From an uncultured Alphaproteobacteria bacterium (GTDB lineage Bacteria > Pseudomonadota > Alphaproteobacteria > Parvibaculales > Parvibaculaceae), in NCBI GenBank assembly GCA_903889655.1, contig CAISYL010000221.1, positions 1 to 44,362 of the forward strand: 44,362 nt of DNA. Direction: 5' to 3'. Position numbers and translations under genes: made by a program. Below, in pieces: positions 1 to 7,857 of this stretch (within the stretch, counting starts at the first letter, position 1; every line of letters starts with the position of its first letter). The notes under the pieces are model-generated. The model had not been told where the DNA came from and did no database searches. It saw only the letters and a list, made by a program, of their open reading frames with translations.

Positions 1-282
1 AAGGAAGAAGCCGCCACGCCTCCCGGCAAGACGTTCATTGCGCCGAAGCCCGAACAGGACGTCGAGAACCTCGAACCGCAGAAGACCACAAAGGTCGAAA
101 CCGAGGTCACCTATCAGGCTCCCATCGAGCCGGCCCGGTTCTCCAAGCCGCGCGCGCGGCAGATCAGCGTCGCTCCGGCATCCATCGCACCGCAGCCGGC
201 GCCAATGGTCCAGTCCGCGGAGCAGAACCTCGTGCCTGACGCCATCGCCGCGCCGGCACCCGCGAAGAAGAGGTACTTCTGA
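1..282 (+). CDS. C-terminal tail of a probable DotC/TraI-like lipoprotein (5' end outside window)
   Basis: An open frame enters from the left edge and stops with TGA at 280-282, overlapping the next ATG by one base. The visible 93 residues are rich in Pro, Ala, Lys and Glu and end in Lys-Lys-Arg-Tyr-Phe; they look like a disordered tail and show no catalytic motif. The assignment is positional: in IncI/Dot-Icm transfer loci dotD, dotC, dotB and icmT follow one another, and dotB and icmT come next here. DotC is an outer-membrane core-complex lipoprotein in that system. The tail alone cannot confirm the family, so another transfer protein is possible. Confidence 0.5.
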   Translation, partial: KEEAATPPGKTFIAPKPEQDVENLEPQKTTKVETEVTYQAPIEPARFSKPRARQISVAPASIAPQPAPMVQSAEQNLVPDAIAAPAPAKKRYF

Positions 283-1478
283 TGAATGCACCCAGCATGC
301 CGGGGCATTTCGCGACCGGTCACGACGGCTCCTACTTCGTCTATGACGGACGCATGGTCGAAAACACATTCGACGAAATGCTGACATGGTGTGCCCAGCG
401 CAAGGCGTCCGACATCAATATCCAGTCCAACATGGCTGTCATCGCTGAAATCGGCGGCCATAACGTGCAGGTCACCAAGCGGATCGTCAGCCCCGCCGAC
501 GTCGAGGACATCACCCGCTATATCTACGGCTCCAACGGTACCGGCGAGATCAAGAGCGGCTACGACCTCGATCCCTCCTATGAGGTTCGCGGTCCACAGG
601 GCACCAAACGCTTCCGCGTCAACATCACAGCCATGCGATCCGGCAAGACGGACGGCGCCCAGATCACCCTGCGCGTGCTGCCCGCCGAGCCCGTTCCCAT
701 TTCCGACCTCGGCATCGAGCCGGAGATCATCGAGAATTTCCGGCCGTCGAACGGGATGTTCATCGTCTCGGGGCCGACCGGCTCGGGTAAGTCCACCCTT
801 CTGAGCTCCGGCATCCGGATGCTCATCGAACGGGAGGGCGCCCACGAGAAGATCCTCGAATATTCGAGGCCCATCGAATACGTCTATGACGGGGTGAACA
901 GCCCCGACAGCATGATCTTCCAGCACGAGGTGGGGCGCCACCTCCGTCCCCGCCATGGAGACGGCACGGAAGAAAGCGAATTCGCCTATTGCGTCCGGAA
1001 CGCCCTGCGCCGGAAGCCCAGCGTCATTCTCATCGGCGAGGCGCGCGACAAGGCGACCATCGAAGCGTCGATCGAAGCGGCACTCACCGGTCACGTGCTC
1101 TACACGACCACCCACTCCATTGGCGTCGCGGAGACGCTTCGTCGCCTTGTTCGTCCCTTCTCCGCCGACCAGCAGCGCGCCATTGCCGTCGACCTCATGG
1201 AGGCCATGCGCGGGATCGTCACCCAGTATCTTCGCCCGAGGCTCGGCGGCGGCAAGGTCGCGATCCGGGAATACATGATCTTTGACGACGATATCCGCGC
1301 CGACCTCCTGAAGCGCGATGCCGACGACTGGGGGCCGCGCATCAGGGAGATGTTCGAATCCCGCAATGTGATCTGCAAGAGCATGAAGCAGTCCGCGCTC
1401 GACCTCTATGAGCTGGGGTTGATCGCCCAGCATGACCGCGACCATGCGGTCGCCCGTATCGAAAGGTCGGCAGCCTGA
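282..1478 (+). CDS. dotB: DotB/TraJ-type secretion ATPase of a type IVB conjugation system
   Basis: This is a 398-residue member of the PilT/VirB11-like hexameric ATPases that power type IVB (Dot/Icm, IncI Tra) secretion from the cytoplasmic side. The Walker A loop GPTGSGKST lies near residues 164-172, an Asp/Glu-rich box with IEYVYD near 203, the Walker B segment ILIGEARD near 249-256, and a His box (TTTHS) near 275. The N-terminal part (DINIQSN near residue 44) has the usual ASDIH-like helix. Length fits DotB. The ATG at 282 overlaps the upstream stop, and the TGA overlaps the icmT ATG (ATGA), so this is a translationally coupled operon. PilT-type retraction ATPases are the nearest alternative, but the neighbours IcmT and DotM favour DotB. 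Confidence 0.93.
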   Translation: MNAPSMPGHFATGHDGSYFVYDGRMVENTFDEMLTWCAQRKASDINIQSNMAVIAEIGGHNVQVTKRIVSPADVEDITRYIYGSNGTGEIKSGYDLDPSYEVRGPQGTKRFRVNITAMRSGKTDGAQITLRVLPAEPVPISDLGIEPEIIENFRPSNGMFIVSGPTGSGKSTLLSSGIRMLIEREGAHEKILEYSRPIEYVYDGVNSPDSMIFQHEVGRHLRPRHGDGTEESEFAYCVRNALRRKPSVILIGEARDKATIEASIEAALTGHVLYTTTHSIGVAETLRRLVRPFSADQQRAIAVDLMEAMRGIVTQYLRPRLGGGKVAIREYMIFDDDIRADLLKRDADDWGPRIREMFESRNVICKSMKQSALDLYELGLIAQHDRDHAVARIERSAA

Positions 1479-1756
1479 TGGCCCATTGGAGAGATACGTT
1501 CCGATCCCCGAGGTTCCTCATGCTCGATGCGCGCGCCGCTATCCCGGTGCTCGTCTCCCTCCTCCATGTCGCATGGTGGACCGTCGTGCCGGCCCTCCTG
1601 GTCATCGCCATCTTCTTCTGGCTCGAGCGGATCGGGCTCGACTTCCTGTCCGCCATGCGCGCCCTCAGGGCGAACTTCGCCGGCAAACACCGGCCCGCCT
1701 TGTCGGGCGCGAAGACGCGCAAACCCATCGATTACGACCGGAGGCCGATGCCGTGA
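1478..1756 (+). CDS. icmT: IcmT/TraK-like small inner-membrane protein
   Basis: The 92-residue product starts with AHWRDTFRSPRFLMLDARAA, close to the start of Legionella IcmT, followed by two hydrophobic stretches (about residues 23-36 and 40-55) and a basic tail. IcmT/TraK is a conserved small membrane component of type IVB systems with poorly defined biochemistry. It directly follows dotB with an ATGA overlap, the same order as traJ-traK in IncI plasmids. The match of sequence start, size, topology and position makes this call fairly secure. Confidence 0.88.
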   Translation: MAHWRDTFRSPRFLMLDARAAIPVLVSLLHVAWWTVVPALLVIAIFFWLERIGLDFLSAMRALRANFAGKHRPALSGAKTRKPIDYDRRPMP

Positions 1757-1883
1757 AGGCTCCCTCAAGTCCGGTCAATTTTCTTTCCGCAGGGAACGTC
1801 GCGAAAAACGTCGCCGTCGGAATGGAATGTCCGAAATCCGAGTGCACCTCTCAGGCAGCAACACCAACCAGCAGGTTCTCTCA

Positions 1884-2906
1884 ATGAACAAGTCCCCCGC
1901 ATTCGTCGCCGTCGATGATGGCTACGCTCAGACCAAGCTCTATGGCGACGGTCCCGACGGCAAGCCGGTGAAGCTTGCCATCCGCACGTCGGTCCGCGCC
2001 GGCCGCTACGGTCTCGGTTCGATCTCCGGCGAAGCCGTGATCGGCTCATACGATACCGAGGAAGGCGACCAGTTCACGATCTCCGACGACATTGCCGCCG
2101 AGAACACCCAGTTCGACAGCTTCCACACCTCGTCGATGAACCGCGCGCTCGTCAATCACGTTCTGATCCAGGGCGGCTATTCCGGCCGGGACGTCAAACT
2201 GATCGCCGGTCTGCCCGTCGCCGATTTCTTTCTCGCCGACGGCAAGGATGAAGAGAAGATCGCGGCGAAGACGGCGAACCTGCTCAAGAAGGTCACCAGC
2301 GTCTCCGCCAACGCACCGGTCGCCAACCTGCGCGATGTGCGCATCGGTTGCCAGGCCGTCGCCGCCTTCGTCGATCATGTCCTCGACGACGACCTCAAAG
2401 AGACGGCCGACATGGACGCGACCATCGCTGTCGTCGACATCGGCGGGCGGACGACCGATATCGCTGTCGTCGTCCGCGGGAACAGCATCGATCACGAAAA
2501 GTCCGGGACGACCAATATCGGCGTGCTCGACGTGTACAAGGCGCTCTCCAAGGAAATCCGCGCCAAATTCAAGACGCGCGACGAGTTCCCCCTCTCCCAG
2601 ATGGATCAGGCCGTCCGCACCGGCAAAATCCGGCTCTGGAACGAGGAAAACGACGTTTCGGCTGAAGTCGCTTCCATTGTCCGCGAACATGAAACGCGCA
2701 TCGCCCGTGAGGTCGAGCGGCGTCTCGGTTCGGCGTCCAACATCAGCGGCGTCCTCTTCGTCGGCGGCGGCTCCGCCCTGTTCAAGGGTATCTCGGCCCG
2801 CTTTCGCAATGGGATCATGCACGACGACCCCGAATTCGCGAATGCGCGCGGCCTTCACAAATACGGCCGCTACATGGCCGTCGACACTGCCCAGGCCGCC
2901 GAGTAA
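1884..2906 (+). CDS. ParM/StbA-like actin-family ATPase
   Basis: This 340-residue protein carries the actin-fold signatures: phosphate 1 loop VAVDDGYAQTKL near residue 6, phosphate 2 loop VVDIGGRTTDIAVV near 182-195, and the adenosine loop VLFVGGGSALFKG near 292-304. The family includes plasmid ParM/StbA, which form filaments that push sister plasmids apart, and archaeal Ta0583-like actins. It sits alone between icmT and the next transfer genes, 127 bp after icmT, and I see no ParR-like DNA-binding partner next to it. A classical ParM normally sits before parR with a repeated parC, so a role in positioning DNA or the transfer machine is also possible. The ribosome-binding site before the ATG at 1884 is weak. 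Confidence 0.8.
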   Translation: MNKSPAFVAVDDGYAQTKLYGDGPDGKPVKLAIRTSVRAGRYGLGSISGEAVIGSYDTEEGDQFTISDDIAAENTQFDSFHTSSMNRALVNHVLIQGGYSGRDVKLIAGLPVADFFLADGKDEEKIAAKTANLLKKVTSVSANAPVANLRDVRIGCQAVAAFVDHVLDDDLKETADMDATIAVVDIGGRTTDIAVVVRGNSIDHEKSGTTNIGVLDVYKALSKEIRAKFKTRDEFPLSQMDQAVRTGKIRLWNEENDVSAEVASIVREHETRIAREVERRLGSASNISGVLFVGGGSALFKGISARFRNGIMHDDPEFANARGLHKYGRYMAVDTAQAAE

Positions 2907-2981
2907 CCGGTCCGGGCAATACAGCCGGGCATCGGCGTCTCATCCCCGCCGGTGTCCGGCTCCCATATCGAGCAGAGAGCA

Positions 2982-3491
2982 ATGATCCGAAACGTGATCG
3001 CAGTGTTGATGGCCGCAAGCGCCGCCGCCGAGTTTATCGGCTGGTTCGCGCTCGCCATCTTCTTTCTCCAGGGCGTCATCACCCGTGCTGAGAGCGGTCG
3101 CGGATGGGTGGTCGCCAATCCGCTGACATGGATCATTCATGGCGGGAAGCGCAATCCGATCGCCGACTACGTGCTGGCGACGACCTGCCTTGCCTTCTGG
3201 AGCCTCGGACTTGCGCTCTTCCTTCCGGTCGCCATGTTCGCGTTCCACACCGGGGCGGCGAGCGTCGTTCTCCAGTGGAAGAACCTCCTGCCGTTGATCG
3301 TCGTCATTGTGGCTGCTTCAGGTTTGCGCCGCGCCGGCATCAGCTCGAAGGACGCCGACAAGTATTTTTCTCGTGCCATCTACGCTCTGGCAGCGATCTA
3401 TCTGCTCATTTCCGCCGTCATTTATCCCTCGATATCAACGCAACTCGCCGCCGACCCTCGGATCGCGGCGATGGAGGGGCCCGCGAGATGA
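2982..3491 (+). CDS. Multi-pass membrane protein of the transfer block, function unknown
   Basis: The 169-residue product has about four hydrophobic segments: residues 3-25, 53-76, 87-106 and 124-142, with a short basic loop before the last. I do not recognise a family. Its place between the ParM-like gene and a lytic transglycosylase/DotM pair, and its overlap with the next gene (ATGA-type at 3488-3491), suggest a small inner-membrane part of the type IVB apparatus. ATG 2982 was chosen because a purine-rich GAGAG precedes it; an in-frame GTG at 2952 would add ten residues. Confidence 0.65.
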   Translation: MIRNVIAVLMAASAAAEFIGWFALAIFFLQGVITRAESGRGWVVANPLTWIIHGGKRNPIADYVLATTCLAFWSLGLALFLPVAMFAFHTGAASVVLQWKNLLPLIVVIVAASGLRRAGISSKDADKYFSRAIYALAAIYLLISAVIYPSISTQLAADPRIAAMEGPAR

Positions 3492-3856
3492 GCAGACCCC
3501 CGATCAAAGGTGGCGGCCTGGCGAAGGATGGACGCGTCCAGATGCTCCTCCGTAAGACAATTCCGCGCGAGGCCGCGCTTCTCGAAATATGGCAGGCCGA
3601 TATATCGAGCGCGCTGCGTCAGGACATATTCCGGACCGCGCTCGCCATCGGTATTGCGGAGCTCATTCGAACCGGCCGTCTGCCCCTCAGTCTCGACAAC
3701 CCAGAACGCTCACTCGATCAGCTTGGGGGCCTCCCCGTCGACATACCGCCGACTGCGGCGCCGACGCACTATGTGCCGAGCGCGCAACCCGCGCCGCGGC
3801 CCTCCCCCTCACCGAAGCCAGAGCAGCGCAAGCGCGCTCTTTCAGGGATCATGTAA
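3488..3856 (+). CDS. Small basic, Pro-rich protein, function unknown
   Basis: This 122-residue protein has an N-terminal helical region (about residues 15-65) and a tail of alternating Pro, Ala and Ser with Lys/Arg at the end. No signal peptide or membrane segment is visible. It overlaps the gene before it by four bases and its TAA overlaps the next ATG (TAATG at 3854-3858), so it is surely translated as part of the same operon. I cannot name a family; a small cytoplasmic adaptor of the transfer system is a guess. Confidence 0.6.
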   Translation: MSRPPIKGGGLAKDGRVQMLLRKTIPREAALLEIWQADISSALRQDIFRTALAIGIAELIRTGRLPLSLDNPERSLDQLGGLPVDIPPTAAPTHYVPSAQPAPRPSPSPKPEQRKRALSGIM

Positions 3857-4320
3857 TGGCCGGCGTCGTTCCCCTTACCGTTGCCTGCCTCCTTCAGGCA
3901 GCCCAACTGCAGCATGTTCCCCCGGCAGTGATCCTCACCGTGCTCAAGGTAGAGGGCGGGCATGTCGGCACCGTATCGAAGAACACAAACGGGTCGGAAG
4001 ACCTCGGCCCCATGCAGGTCAACACCAGCGCCTGGTTGAAACCGGTAGCGTCGATGCACTTCGGCGGCGACACCAAGGCTGCCTACGAAGCCCTTCGGGA
4101 CAACGGCTGCTACAACATCCATGTCGGGACCTGGATACTGCGTCAGGCGATCGATGAAGCCGGCGGCAACATCTACGAGGGCATCGGCCTCTATAACTCC
4201 CACACCACCAAGTACAAGGTTCGCTATCAAAGCCTCTTCCGGAAGCACTTCTGGGAAATGTTCGGTCCGCAAAGAACCGTGACGGCGGACGCCAGCGCGG
4301 ACCAGAAGGAAAAGAGGTGA
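3856..4320 (+). CDS. Lytic transglycosylase (VirB1/IagB-like, SLT domain)
   Basis: The 154-residue protein has the soluble lytic transglycosylase fold: VPPAVILTVLKVEGG carries the expected catalytic Glu near residue 33, DLGPMQVNTSAWL near 48-60 is the G-x-MQ-x-N motif, and YNSHTTKY near 112-119 is the C-terminal substrate motif. Such enzymes cleave peptidoglycan glycan strands to let a secretion channel or pilus pass. There is only a short hydrophobic N-terminus and no clear signal peptide, which is unusual for a periplasmic enzyme. It is coupled to the gene before it and is followed four bases later by dotM, so it is most likely the conjugation muramidase. Confidence 0.88.
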   Translation: MAGVVPLTVACLLQAAQLQHVPPAVILTVLKVEGGHVGTVSKNTNGSEDLGPMQVNTSAWLKPVASMHFGGDTKAAYEALRDNGCYNIHVGTWILRQAIDEAGGNIYEGIGLYNSHTTKYKVRYQSLFRKHFWEMFGPQRTVTADASADQKEKR

Positions 4321-4323
4321 GCG

Positions 4324-5565
4324 ATGGCCGAAGGTAAACCCCAAGGGGCGGGACGAGCCGGCGAGTCCGCCTTCGTCGCGGCACTTGTTCTCCTCGCCAT
4401 GGCCGCCGGAGGCCTCTGGCTCGGCGCGCGCTGGGTGGTCGTGAAATTCCTGTTCGCGCCGGCATGGGTCGAAATGCATGCGATCCGCCTCACGATCGGC
4501 ATAGGCGAGAAAGGACGTCAGTTCCTCGAATTCGTCACGGCGACCTATGACGGGCGCGTCGATCCCAACTCTGTCTATTGGGCCGATATCGTTGCCGTCC
4601 TTTCGACCGTCGGCGGCATCATGCGATGGCCGATCGCCGCGATCATCATCGTGATGACCGTCACCGTGATGTTCAAGATGAAAGGCGGCGGATTCACCCG
4701 GCGCTTCAGTCTCGTGTCGCGGAAGGGCACAGGCATTTCTTTCGTCGCCTACCAATCCTCCCTCTGGAAGGCGATCAAGCCCGTTCTCACCTTCAATCCG
4801 GACAACATCGGCACCAACGAGGATCCCGCGCGCACACCGCTCGAGTGGCTGCGCGATCACAACATCTCGCCAGTGCAGACCGTGCGCGGCGGTCCCATCA
4901 CCCTTCCGATCTCCGAGACCGAAGCGGCCTTGTCCCGTCAGCTCGGCCCGGTCTGGACTGGCCTGCTCGAGGCCCCGGTTCACGTTCAATTCCTGGCCGT
5001 AATCGCCGCCCTCAATTACAGCTGGTCGTCCGCGCGCCGGAAACTCGGTGAGGATGCCGCGACCATCATGTCGCAGAAGGCACCCCGCGAGAGACAGGAA
5101 GTGCTGCTTGCGAGGCTCATCAAGCCTCATCTCGAGAATCGCGCCCTCGTCACGGCCGTCAACACCGTCGCCGGGCGGCATCACTACCAAAGCACAGCGA
5201 TCTGCGCCCTCTACGAGTGGTCGCGCCGCAAGGGCGCCGTGCTGGCCAGCGCCGAAGTTCGGTGGCTGAAGCGGATCGATCGCGTGATGTGGTATTCGAT
5301 CAACAATCTCGGCCGTCGTGCTTTTCACGTCGAGGCCGGTGGCGTCATTGCTCACTACTTTGCTGAATGCGTGAACTTCGAGCGCATCGACAAGCCCTAC
5401 GTCCTTCCGGCAATCGAAGGCTTGCAGTCCACCGTCAATGAGATGGGCATCAGCAACCTCGACGCATATTTCAGGGAAACCGACGACTTCAAATTGGCGG
5501 AGAAGTCGCTTCGGGAGGCTGACCTTCTGGCTCAGTCCCAGCAGCCAAAGAGGCGACGGAAATGA
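4324..5565 (+). CDS. dotM: DotM/IcmP (TrbA)-like coupling-complex protein
   Basis: The 413-residue product has two N-terminal membrane segments (about residues 16-45 and 82-117) and a long cytoplasmic domain, the layout of DotM/IcmP and IncI TrbA. The C-terminal half contains the family's conserved region around HHYQSTAICALYEW and RVMWYSINNLGR, ending in a His-rich HVEAGGVIAHYFAE segment. In type IVB systems DotM joins the DotL (TrbC) ATPase in the coupling complex that receives substrates. DotL itself is not in this window and should lie elsewhere on the element. The stop overlaps the next ATG (ATGA at 5562-5565). Confidence 0.87.
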   Translation: MAEGKPQGAGRAGESAFVAALVLLAMAAGGLWLGARWVVVKFLFAPAWVEMHAIRLTIGIGEKGRQFLEFVTATYDGRVDPNSVYWADIVAVLSTVGGIMRWPIAAIIIVMTVTVMFKMKGGGFTRRFSLVSRKGTGISFVAYQSSLWKAIKPVLTFNPDNIGTNEDPARTPLEWLRDHNISPVQTVRGGPITLPISETEAALSRQLGPVWTGLLEAPVHVQFLAVIAALNYSWSSARRKLGEDAATIMSQKAPRERQEVLLARLIKPHLENRALVTAVNTVAGRHHYQSTAICALYEWSRRKGAVLASAEVRWLKRIDRVMWYSINNLGRRAFHVEAGGVIAHYFAECVNFERIDKPYVLPAIEGLQSTVNEMGISNLDAYFRETDDFKLAEKSLREADLLAQSQQPKRRRK

Positions 5566-6056
5566 CCCATGCGGTGATGAAAAGCGACGACCGCGACCTT
5601 TCCGAGCATCTCAATCTCGAGAGCTTTCTCGAAACCGTCGGCAGCGTCTCGCTCGTGAGCTCACTCTCGGACAGCGAGGTGCGTTTCTGCCGGAATAGCG
5701 ACCTGCGCCCCATCCGGCTCATTCGCCAGGACGACCGCGACGGGAAATGCAGAATTGAGATGGTCGACGAACCCTACCGGACCACGGTATCCCTCGGAAG
5801 CCAGGGGCTGATCGATGAAGATTGGGGCCGCCTTCTCTCCGCTCTTGGTCGGCCACAGCATGATCGTCAGATGGAAGCGGCGACGCATATCTGGCTGCTC
5901 ATTATAGCGGCGTTTCCACCACTCATCGTTTTCGGCATCACGATTCTGTCGCTGTGGTTGTCGCCCCCTCTCCAGAGGTCATCTTTTCTGCAGTTGCCGC
6001 ATCACGTCTTGGAGTCAGCAAATGAAATTCCTGCCAACAGCCAGCCGGATCGATAG
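5562..6056 (+). CDS. Unknown protein with one central-to-C-terminal membrane helix
   Basis: A 164-residue protein with a charged N-terminal domain of about 105 residues and a strong membrane helix near residues 107-132, followed by a short tail. It is coupled to dotM by ATGA and its end overlaps the next gene by 35 bp. The N-terminal part (CRNSDLRPIRLIRQ, SLGSQGLIDEDW) shares a general plan with the following protein: a small globular domain, then one membrane helix. The two may be diverged relatives. No family recognised; the operon context suggests a transfer role. Confidence 0.6.
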   Translation: MTHAVMKSDDRDLSEHLNLESFLETVGSVSLVSSLSDSEVRFCRNSDLRPIRLIRQDDRDGKCRIEMVDEPYRTTVSLGSQGLIDEDWGRLLSALGRPQHDRQMEAATHIWLLIIAAFPPLIVFGITILSLWLSPPLQRSSFLQLPHHVLESANEIPANSQPDR

Positions 6057-6735
6057 GGACGTTATCGCTCCGATCCTGGCGGCAATTGGAAGCTTCGACC
6101 GCGTCGAGATCGTCGGTTCCGGTCGACAGATGCTGATCTTCGACGGCGTCGAGCCCAAGGCGATCGAATTGATCAGCCGGGATGCGACCTCGGAGATTTC
6201 CTTCTGCGCGCGGGATGGGCTGAAGGAGACGCTTGTTGCCGCCAGGCAGGATATCGTCGCGCCGATCTGGAGGGCGCTCACCATCGAGCTGATCGCCAAG
6301 GAACGCCAGCAGCGCTCTCAATGTCCACTCCCAGTCATTCTGGCGAAAGCAGCCGACAACTCCCGTCCGCTCGTCGTCGCCGGCGCTCTTCTGCTCATGA
6401 TCGTTGCGGCCTATTCGTTTAATGGTCACGGAGCGAAAACGGCTTCAACTCCTACGGTCGCCACGGCGACGCAAACGCGATCGAGACTTGAAACGTTGAA
6501 GATGGCGGAAGAGCTCCTGAAGGAACTCGGTCAGGCGCCGGCCGGAATGACGTCGACCGGCCCGCTCGCGCTTCCACCCGCGGCCATCAATCCTGGTACT
6601 CCGAACCGCTATGGCATTTCCGACGTGCCGGCGGCCGACAGCTGGGCGGCACGCTCAAAGATCATCCTACCTCTGCCCGGCGGCGGCGACATCAAGAGCC
6701 CGGCCGACTTCGCTCAATTTGGGTTGCAACCCTGA
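6022..6735 (+). CDS. Unknown single-pass membrane protein of the transfer block
   Basis: The 237-residue protein has a mixed alpha/beta N-terminal domain (IVGSGRQMLIFDGVEPKAIEL), a membrane helix near residues 113-132 (PLVVAGALLLMIVAAYSF) and a periplasmic Pro/Gly/Thr-rich tail. The ATG is preceded by GGAG at seven bases, which supports this start even though it lies inside the previous gene. The stop lies close to a 12-base palindrome (GGGTTGCAACCC, 6721-6732). It is the last gene of the left transfer operon. I do not recognise the family. Confidence 0.62.
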   Translation: MKFLPTASRIDRDVIAPILAAIGSFDRVEIVGSGRQMLIFDGVEPKAIELISRDATSEISFCARDGLKETLVAARQDIVAPIWRALTIELIAKERQQRSQCPLPVILAKAADNSRPLVVAGALLLMIVAAYSFNGHGAKTASTPTVATATQTRSRLETLKMAEELLKELGQAPAGMTSTGPLALPPAAINPGTPNRYGISDVPAADSWAARSKIILPLPGGGDIKSPADFAQFGLQP

Positions 6736-6760
6736 TCCTTACCCGCCTTGCATCTGTCTG

Positions 6761-6794
6761 CCTCACTATCGTTCGAAACCGTAACGTAGTGAGG
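6761..6794 (+). promoter_or_regulatory. Inverted repeat overlapping the ribosome-binding site of the DUF7007 gene
   Basis: CCTCACTA (6761-6768) and TAGTGAGG (6787-6794) are perfect 8-base inverted repeats separated by 18 bases. The right arm contains the GAGG that serves the ATG at 6800. As DNA it could be an operator; as RNA it could form a stem that hides the ribosome-binding site. Which applies cannot be told from sequence. Confidence 0.4.
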
Positions 6795-6799
6795 TCACG

Positions 6800-7372
6800 A
6801 TGAGCGAATGGACACCCGATCGGTCCGGCAACCAGGTGTTGGATGGCGGACCCCATGGCGTTTTCCGGCTGCGCCCTGAAGGTGCGCTCTGGATCGCGGA
6901 GTCCAAATACTTCAGTTCATGGCTGCAGATCGACGGGCGGACACCGGTAGCCGAAGCGAAGGCGAAGGCCATGTGCGAGGAATTCCTTGAACATCGACGC
7001 GATCTGCATGTCCTTGGTCGACGCGAAGAGCGATTTACCCACGGACGCGGCACAAGCACCCCGTGGGGCCCGACACAGTGCATTAAAACCTATGCCGACG
7101 GCGTCGTTTCCCATTCAACCGCGGGTCATGGCGGTTTCCATCTCTCTGCGGCGCGCAATGCCAAAGTGCCGGCGGCGATCCGCGACGAGGAGGGATGGTA
7201 CGAGGAAGATTGCGCCTGGGCGTGCGTCGCGATCACTTTCCCGTCGCTCTTCACGAATTTCGAGCGGCGCCACGCCGAGCGGACCATGCAGCTTTACTAC
7301 GGAGAGGTGTGGGATGCGCTGAGGGAGAATCTCGAAATGGCTTTCGAAGCATCTCCCTCGCCTTCGATGTGA
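6800..7372 (+). CDS. DUF7007-domain protein
   Basis: The 190-residue protein contains the pattern I associate with DUF7007 proteins of rhizobial plasmids: TPWGPTQ near residue 76, then HSTAGHGGFHLS near 97-108, VPAAIRDEEGWYEEDCAW near 115-132 and FPSLF. The biochemical role of the family is unknown. The conserved His, Gly and Trp-Tyr-Glu-Glu-Asp positions are all kept, so it is probably intact. It is a single gene with a good GAGG site six bases before the ATG and possible control by the inverted repeat just upstream. Confidence 0.75.
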   Translation: MSEWTPDRSGNQVLDGGPHGVFRLRPEGALWIAESKYFSSWLQIDGRTPVAEAKAKAMCEEFLEHRRDLHVLGRREERFTHGRGTSTPWGPTQCIKTYADGVVSHSTAGHGGFHLSAARNAKVPAAIRDEEGWYEEDCAWACVAITFPSLFTNFERRHAERTMQLYYGEVWDALRENLEMAFEASPSPSM

Positions 7373-7405
7373 CGCGCCTGGAGGTTTAACCGAATTGGCG
7401 AGATC

Positions 7406-7771
7406 CTAATTCGTCCTCTTCGTGAGCGTTTTCCACCGCAGCGCGACCAGCGCGAGCATCCCGATTGGCCAGATACTGATAAGTGTCGTCTGCCAAAATT
7501 CGAATGCCTGATACTCGGCAAGCGAATGTGGCTGCCCCTGCTTTCCGCAATAGCCTGTGGGCCCGCTGCACGGGTGAATAGGGGCGTCCGGATACCGGAG
7601 CATTCCATATGAGAACACCCCCGCCATAACCAGAATAATGCCCGTCGTAAGAACAGCCCTCGGTTTGACGTACTTGATGCCCCATCGGCCGGAGCGCTTC
7701 GCCCTGACAACGCCCACGGCGAGAGACAAAATCACCCAGCCAGCGATGGCGCCGATGTACCACCAGATCAT
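7406..7771 (-). CDS. Small membrane protein with three hydrophobic helices, unknown
   Basis: A 121-residue protein with hydrophobic stretches at about residues 2-20, 37-55 and 88-110, a cysteine pair in the loop between the second and third (HPCSGPTGYCG) and a basic C-terminus. The extracytoplasmic Cys pair could form a disulphide. ATG at 7771 is chosen for an AGGGG about nine bases upstream; ATG 7789 and GTG 7804 are in-frame alternatives. It lies downstream of the toxin-antitoxin pair in the same direction, 86 bases after it. Function unknown. Confidence 0.5.
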   Translation of the reverse strand: MIWWYIGAIAGWVILSLAVGVVRAKRSGRWGIKYVKPRAVLTTGIILVMAGVFSYGMLRYPDAPIHPCSGPTGYCGKQGQPHSLAEYQAFEFWQTTLISIWPIGMLALVALRWKTLTKRTN

Positions 7772-7857
7772 GGCTTCGACCCCTGACATTGCATCACAAG
7801 ACACGGCCTCCAGCCTTGACTGGAACGTTACCGCGCACTGCGTCGATAGCAGGTATT

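Noticed and set aside
114-1445. Long minus-strand frame of 443 codons opposite dotB
   Set aside because: It is an antisense shadow of a clear DotB ATPase; the translation shows no family pattern and GC-rich DNA commonly gives such frames.
3769-5355. Minus-strand frame of 528 codons opposite the transglycosylase and dotM
   Set aside because: Antisense to two recognised genes, with low-complexity Asp/Gly/His-rich translation.
6721-6732. Palindrome GGGTTGCAACCC as a terminator for the left transfer operon
   Set aside because: It has no loop or T tract and overlaps the last codons of the gene, so termination there is not supported.
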